Part shown: positions 61,094 to 64,000 of the stretch, piece after piece
How positions within the stretch are numbered: the stretch's first letter is position 1
How the letters are laid out: each line of letters starts with the position of its first letter
Origin: Streptomyces lincolnensis
GTDB lineage: Bacteria; Actinomycetota; Actinomycetes; Streptomycetales; Streptomycetaceae
NCBI RefSeq assembly: GCF_001685355.1
Contig: NZ_CP016438.1
Location: 7,192,001-7,256,000 of the forward strand
Direction of reading: 5' to 3'
Length of the DNA: 64,000 nucleotides
Program-made: the position numbers and the translations under genes
The notes under the pieces: generated by a model
What the model was told of the DNA's origin: nothing
Seen by the model: only the letters and a program-made list of their open reading frames with translations
The model's database searches: none

Positions 61094-61292
61094 GAGGGGC
61101 TCCTGGGGTTCTGCGGGCACGTACCTTCTTCTCTCGCAGGCTAGGGCCGACCCCGGAAGGCGGGCATGCTCCATGTGGGCGTTGTCGGCGACGGCGATTG
61201 TCCGCGGTGGACATGGCGGTGAACACGCGGTGGACAGGGCGGACAGAAGCGGGCCCGGCCGCGTAAGCGGTGAACTCCCCGGGCGGGAGCGT

Positions 61293-61298
61293 TAGATT
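61293..61298 (+). promoter_or_regulatory. Putative -10 box for a leaderless message
   Basis: TAGATT lies eight bases before the ATG at 61307. This matches the arrangement seen at several other genes in the window (7579, 31661, 43026 and 59545). Confidence 0.4.
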
Positions 61299-61306
61299 GA
61301 CCGCTG

Positions 61307-63469
61307 ATGGTGGACGGAACGGCTGGTCAAGGGGCGAGGGCGATGGACAGCGACGGGACGCGGGACACCCGGGGTACGCATGCGAACCCTGTGCCACGTC
61401 CGGCAGGGCCCCCACGGATGCCGGAGACGCCCCCGCGGCCGGCCACCGCGCCCGGAACACCGCCGATGCCGGACGGGTCCGCCTTCCTCACCTGGCTGCG
61501 CACGCCCCGGCCGGAGGCCGCCCCGGGCGTGTGGCGGTTCGGGCACACGGCCCGGCCCGACGAGGAGCCCGAGCAGATCCCGACCCGGCAGCTGCTCAGC
61601 GGGGCGGTGATCGCCTTCCTGGTGGGCTGGCTGGTCTGGTCGCTGCTGTGGAACGGCTACCTCGGCGGCTGGTGGGTGCTGCCCCTGGAACTCTTCACCC
61701 CGGACTCCTGGCGGCACAGCGACGACCGCGTCGGCAACGCGATCCTCTGGTACAGCTACTACACGCTGATCGCCCTGACGATCATGCTCGTCGTCGGCCG
61801 GCTCGGCCGCTGGGGCGAGATCTGGCGCCGCTTCGGCCCGCCCGCCTGGAACCGGGCGGCACCGGCCGCCGAGCGCCCCGTGACACCGGAGCAGGACCCC
61901 GTCCAGTGGCCCGAGCTGCGGATGGCCGGAGCCGTCGACGCCGCCGAGCGGCTGGCCGCCGAGGCCCGGGCCGGGCTGATGCGGGACGTCGACCACGCCC
62001 GGATCACCCGCGCCTGGCAGGGCGTCCGCAGCGGCCGGCACAGCCTGGCCACCTTCACCGGCACCGTCCTGAACGAGGGCGCCGCCGCCTGTCTGCACCC
62101 CTCCGGCGCCCGCGACCTGCCGACCCGGCTCGCCCGCCACGATCTCGTGACCGGCCAGGTGCGCCTGGGCACCACGGCCGACGACGCCCGCAACCCGTAC
62201 GCCTACCGCGGCACCGGTCTCGGACTCGGCCCCGACCTGCTCGGCACCTCCTTGCTCGCGGTCGGACCGGCCGGCTCCGGCAAGACCGGCACGGTGGTCC
62301 GGCCGCTCGCCGAGTCGCTGTGCCTGCACGCCCTCGCCGGCCGCGCCGCCGTCGTCGTGGTCGGCGCCGCGGGCGCGGGGCTCGGCCCGACCGACGCCTA
62401 CGACGTCGTCGTACGCATCGGGAATCCGGAATCCGTCTACGACCTCGACCTGTACGGCGGGACGAGCGATCCGGACGAGGCGGCGGCCGTGCTCGCCGAG
62501 GCGCTCGTCGGGGACCTCGCCGAGCCCCACCAGGGCGGCGACACCCGCCGGTCCACCACCGTCCTCGCCCAGCTGCTCGGGCCGTTCCGGACGGTCCACG
62601 GCCGCTTCCCCTCCGTACCGGAGCTGCGGCAGCTGCTGGACGGCGCGCCGGGGCCGCTGGCCGCGCTGCGCACGGGGCTCCAGGAGGCCGGGCACGAGTC
62701 GCTGCTGCGGGAACTGGACGCGCGGGAACGGCAGATGGGGCATCCGGGGGACGTCGGGGGCGTGCTCGCGGATCGTGTCGCGCTGCTCGACCGGCCCGCC
62801 TTCGCCGGCTTCTTCGACACCTCCGGGCAGTCGCGGCCGTTCTCGCTGAAGGCGCTGGACCATCCCGTGCGGGTGCGGATCGACCTGCCGCAGCGCGGGC
62901 ACGCCGACGCCTCGCGGATGCTGGCGCGCCTGGTGCTCGCCCAGTTCACGGCGAGTGTCGCGGTGCGCGAGGACCGGTCGCTGTTCGCCTGCCTGGTCCT
63001 CGACGACGCCACCGGCGTGGTGACCCCGGAGGCCGTGCGGGGCATCCAGCGGCTGCGGTCGGGCAACGCCGGGGTCGTCCTGACGCTGCGCACCCTGGAC
63101 GACGTACCGAGGCCGCTGCGCGGGCCGCTGCTGGGCGCCATCGGGTGCCGGATGGCGCTGTCCGGGCTCACGCCGTGGGACGGGCAGGACTTCGCCGAGG
63201 TGTGGGGCAAGGAGTGGATCGAGGCACGGGACGTCACCGACCGGCAGATCATCGCCGAGACCCCGGCCGGCAAGGCGCTGCACGCGGTGCGCCGGGTGAT
63301 CACCGGGAAGGCGCCGACCGCGCGGGCGGTGACCGTACGGCAGGTCGAGCGGGAGCGGTGGTCGCCGTCCGAGCTGGCGCACGGGGTGCCGCCGGGGCAC
63401 GCGGTGCTCTCGCTGACCACGGTGAAGGGGGACCACGCGCCGCCGCTGCTGGTGGATCTGCGGGGTTGA
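61307..63469 (+). CDS. Large membrane-anchored ATP-binding protein
   Basis: 720 residues. A Pro/Arg-rich N-tail of about 95 residues precedes two membrane segments (LLSGAVIAFLVGWLVWSLLW; YTLIALTIMLVVG). The cytoplasmic part has a Walker A motif (AVGPAGSGKTG, about residue 322) and hydrophobic strands ending FACLVLDDATG that could be Walker B. The plan recalls VirD4/TraG-like or FtsK/HerA-like ATPases, but I cannot assign it; no secretion or conjugation genes are near. It lies between gabT and a PucR regulator. Confidence 0.75.
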   Translation: MVDGTAGQGARAMDSDGTRDTRGTHANPVPRPAGPPRMPETPPRPATAPGTPPMPDGSAFLTWLRTPRPEAAPGVWRFGHTARPDEEPEQIPTRQLLSGAVIAFLVGWLVWSLLWNGYLGGWWVLPLELFTPDSWRHSDDRVGNAILWYSYYTLIALTIMLVVGRLGRWGEIWRRFGPPAWNRAAPAAERPVTPEQDPVQWPELRMAGAVDAAERLAAEARAGLMRDVDHARITRAWQGVRSGRHSLATFTGTVLNEGAAACLHPSGARDLPTRLARHDLVTGQVRLGTTADDARNPYAYRGTGLGLGPDLLGTSLLAVGPAGSGKTGTVVRPLAESLCLHALAGRAAVVVVGAAGAGLGPTDAYDVVVRIGNPESVYDLDLYGGTSDPDEAAAVLAEALVGDLAEPHQGGDTRRSTTVLAQLLGPFRTVHGRFPSVPELRQLLDGAPGPLAALRTGLQEAGHESLLRELDARERQMGHPGDVGGVLADRVALLDRPAFAGFFDTSGQSRPFSLKALDHPVRVRIDLPQRGHADASRMLARLVLAQFTASVAVREDRSLFACLVLDDATGVVTPEAVRGIQRLRSGNAGVVLTLRTLDDVPRPLRGPLLGAIGCRMALSGLTPWDGQDFAEVWGKEWIEARDVTDRQIIAETPAGKALHAVRRVITGKAPTARAVTVRQVERERWSPSELAHGVPPGHAVLSLTTVKGDHAPPLLVDLRG

Positions 63470-63590
63470 GCGGTGCGGGGTGACCGTACAGTGAGGCAGA
63501 ATCGTCACAGGCCGTTCATACGTGGCGGCCAAAAGTGCACAAGGATCACGACGGTCTCACCTCCCGCGGTCACTCCTCCCTGAAGGCCTC

Positions 63591-64000
63591 ATGCCCCCCA
63601 CGCTCGCCTCGCTCGTCCACCACTCCGCGCTGAAGCTGACCGTGCGGGCGGGGGAGGACCGCCTGGACGTGCCGGTCCGCTGGGCGCACGTCAGCGAGCT
63701 CGCCGACCCCGTCCCCTACATGGAGGGCGGGGAACTGCTGCTGATCACCGCCCTCAAGCTGGACGCCGAGGACCCGGACGTGATGGCCCGGTACGTCAAG
63801 CGTCTGGTCGGGGCCGGGGTGGTCGGGCTCGGCTTCGCCGTCGGCGTCAACTACGACGAGATCCCGGCCGCCCTCGTGGCGGCGGCCGAGCAGGAGGGGC
63901 TGCCCCTGCTGGAGGTGCCGCGGCGCACACCCTTCCTCGCGATCAGCAAGGCCGTGTCGGCGGCGATCGCGGCCGACCAGTACCGGTCGGTGACGGCGGG
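63591..64000 (+). CDS. PucR-family transcriptional regulator (3' truncated by window edge)
   Basis: The frame is open from the ATG at 63591 to the end of the window (136 codons). The N-terminal PucR-type ligand domain is clear: VPVRWAHVSELADPVPYMEG, GELLLITALKLDAEDPDVMA and GVVGLGFAVGVNYDEIPAAL. The full protein should end in a PucR helix-turn-helix. Its place beside gabT suggests, but does not prove, control of GABA or polyamine genes. Confidence 0.85.
   Translation, partial: MPPTLASLVHHSALKLTVRAGEDRLDVPVRWAHVSELADPVPYMEGGELLLITALKLDAEDPDVMARYVKRLVGAGVVGLGFAVGVNYDEIPAALVAAAEQEGLPLLEVPRRTPFLAISKAVSAAIAADQYRSVTA

Overview
The window is high-G+C actinobacterial chromosome, almost certainly Streptomyces. 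The evidence is the sporulation sigma factor gene whiG, four tandem type I signal peptidase genes, a mycothiol-dependent enzyme, LAETG-type surface proteins, and gene order I know from Streptomyces core chromosomes (rpsP-rimM-trmD-rplS-sipWXYZ ... dprA-whiG ... rpsB-tsf-pyrH-frr-cdsA ... rlmN). Most genes are chromosomal core; one 6 kb stretch is foreign and decayed.

Layout. 1-8.9 kb: the 3' part of proS, a SprT-like protein, then a ribosome, RNA-modification and secretion block (rpsP, KH protein, rimM, trmD, rplS, sipW-X-Y-Z, Nudix). 8.9-15 kb: DUF2469, UPF0102/YraN, ComM-like ATPase, dprA, whiG, a TetR regulator and an M23 peptidase. 15-20.6 kb: rpsB, tsf, pyrH, frr, cdsA and an SRPBCC protein. 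The last 78 or so bp of cdsA occur twice, 122 bp apart, which looks like the scar of an integrative element.

20.65-26.64 kb: an integrated element, bounded by a 42-bp direct repeat (40/42 identical) that duplicates the 5' end of rlmN. It carries a twice-frameshifted tyrosine integrase, a truncated regulator fragment, a Nudix gene with an internal stop, a frameshifted HD-hydrolase gene, an intact double-HTH GntR-type repressor, a 62-aa membrane peptide and one large intact AT-richer gene. That large gene encodes a pentapeptide-repeat protein with two C-terminal membrane segments. The Nudix plus GntR plus integrase set recalls pSAM2-type actinomycete integrative and conjugative elements (AICEs), but no replication or transfer genes remain.

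26.6-32.5 kb: rlmN, then a TPP riboswitch driving a thiamine-type ABC transporter (lipoprotein, fused double permease, ATPase) and a mycothiol-dependent isomerase-like protein. The lipoprotein gene contains an in-frame copy of a palindromic sequence that I recall as a dispersed Streptomyces repeat. 32.5-37.1 kb: a LAETG surface protein, a LOG-family protein, a VOC protein and an ABC ATPase/permease pair.

37.3-63.5 kb is rich in polyamine/GABA metabolism. It holds a class III aminotransferase, a divergent Lrp regulator and an aldehyde dehydrogenase; later come a second aldehyde dehydrogenase, a spermidine/putrescine ABC transporter (binding protein, ATPase, two permeases), a glutamylputrescine-oxidase-like flavoprotein and gabT. 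Together they could import putrescine, oxidise it to GABA and feed succinate semialdehyde to central metabolism. Interspersed are a four-gene class F sortase/ECF sigma operon, a membrane-tethered ECF sigma factor carrying a zinc-anti-sigma-like motif, a serine hydrolase, a GDPD, an adenosine deaminase, two DUF4190 proteins, a NADAR protein and a PAP2 phosphatase. The window ends in a large ATP-binding membrane protein and the start of a PucR-type regulator. I saw no tRNA, rRNA, CRISPR array or insertion sequence.
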